Part shown: positions 12,091 through 12,591 of the stretch, in pieces
How positions within the stretch are numbered: the stretch's first letter is position 1
How the letters are laid out: the number at the start of each line of letters is the position of its first letter
From: Mailhella sp.
GTDB lineage: Bacteria > Desulfobacterota > Desulfovibrionia > Desulfovibrionales > Desulfovibrionaceae
NCBI GenBank assembly: GCA_017411945.1
Contig: JAFQPD010000114.1
Location: 1-12,591 of the forward strand
Reading direction: 5' to 3'
DNA: 12,591 nucleotides
Notes under the pieces: model-generated
Database searches by the model: none
Seen by the model: the letters and a program-made list of their open reading frames with translations, nothing else
Told to the model about the DNA's origin: nothing
Program-made: the position numbers and the translations under genes

Positions 12091-12591
12091 ATGGAACTGT
12101 TTCTTTTTCTTGGATCGCTCTTCTTCTTCTTAGCCTTCGGTATTCCGATCGCCATGGTGCTCGTGCTCTGCGCCATGGTGCTCATGTTCCATGCCGACAT
12201 GTGGGATTCGATGACCATCGCCTCCTGCATGCTCGACGGTGCGAACAACTACCCCCTGATGGCTATTCCCTTCTTCGTGTTCGCTGGTGAAATCATGGCT
12301 GCCGGCGGCCTTTCCAAGCGCGTGGTCCAGTTCGCCCAGCTGCTCATCGGCGGCGTGCGCGGCGGCCTCGGCTATGCTGCTATCGTGGCCTCCATTCTGT
12401 TCGCCGGCCTCATGGGCTCCTCCGTGGGTGAAGCCGCCGCTCTCGGCGGTCTGCTCCTGCCCATGATGAAGCAGCAGAACTACATCCCCGGCCGCGCCGG
12501 TGCCGTTATCGCCTCTGGCGCTATCCTCGGCCCCATCATCCCGCCCAGCACCAACTTCATCATCCTCGGCTCCTGCGTGAGCGGCCTGTCC
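12091..12591 (+). CDS. dctM: TRAP transporter large permease subunit (DctM type), partial at the right edge
   Basis: The first 167 codons from ATG 12091 are in view. AAGGAG overlaps the dctQ stop codon. Residues include AFGIPIAMVLVLCAM, NNYPLMAIPFFVFAGEIM, GGVRGGLGYAAIVASILFAG, the conserved MGSSVGEAAALG and GAILGPIIPPSTNFIIL. These are the family blocks of the DctM permease, which has 12 or more membrane segments over about 425 residues. The C-terminal 60 percent lies beyond the window. Confidence 0.95.
   Translation, partial: MELFLFLGSLFFFLAFGIPIAMVLVLCAMVLMFHADMWDSMTIASCMLDGANNYPLMAIPFFVFAGEIMAAGGLSKRVVQFAQLLIGGVRGGLGYAAIVASILFAGLMGSSVGEAAALGGLLLPMMKQQNYIPGRAGAVIASGAILGPIIPPSTNFIILGSCVSGLS

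Overview
The window reads as a chromosomal segment of a Desulfovibrionaceae-type anaerobe (Desulfovibrio, Bilophila or Mailhella relatives). The reasons are the anaerobe-specific cluster of two 4Fe-4S MinD-type ATPases with NifX/MTH1175-like proteins, which resembles the orange-protein (ORP) locus of Desulfovibrio vulgaris, a DctPQM TRAP transporter, and GC-rich, C-ending codons over most of the window. The genus is inferred from gene content only.

Positions 1 to about 2380 are different: AT-rich, unlike the rest in codon use, and typical of an integrated element. They hold the start of a leftward gene that looks like a Fic protein, a candidate operator, and a rightward pair made of an unrecognised 208-residue protein and an XRE/ImmA-IrrE metallopeptidase regulator, closed by a strong terminator. 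Next comes a 226-bp gene-free strip (2157-2381/2382) with two tandem 12-bp repeats, a terminator hairpin and two 10-bp repeats, arranged like the arm sites around a tyrosine-recombinase attachment core. I read this strip as the edge of a genomic island. It is followed by an ISL3-family transposase remnant (2382 to about 2756) killed by a frameshift and a nonsense codon, abutting the 3' end of a short formate/nitrite-transporter (FNT) gene.

Positions 3506-6963 form one leftward five-gene operon: a DUF134 regulator fused to a NifX-like domain (with a second, internal ribosome-binding site), two paralogous P-loop ATPases each with two 4Fe-4S motifs, a His/Cys-rich NifX-like protein and a small receiver-like protein. 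Tight spacing and an 8-nt overlap suggest coordinated translation of a multi-protein complex. The sigma-54 regulator of the D. vulgaris ORP locus is absent; a sigma-70-like promoter overlapped by a palindrome stands in its place.

To the right, a divergent gene encodes a small serine alpha/beta hydrolase followed by an exceptionally long GC-rich hairpin. A leftward GlpR-like DeoR regulator and MFS transporter form a two-gene operon. Across a 430-bp AT-rich intergenic region lies a rightward TRAP transporter operon, dctP-dctQ-dctM, the last gene cut by the window end. The intergenic region has two copies of a TTTTC-6-GAAAA dyad, the geometry known for GlpR-type operators, so the regulator probably controls itself, the MFS gene and perhaps the TRAP operon. 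The TRAP mRNA leader has three short hairpins, and a hairpin between dctP and dctQ probably lowers expression of the membrane subunits relative to the binding protein.
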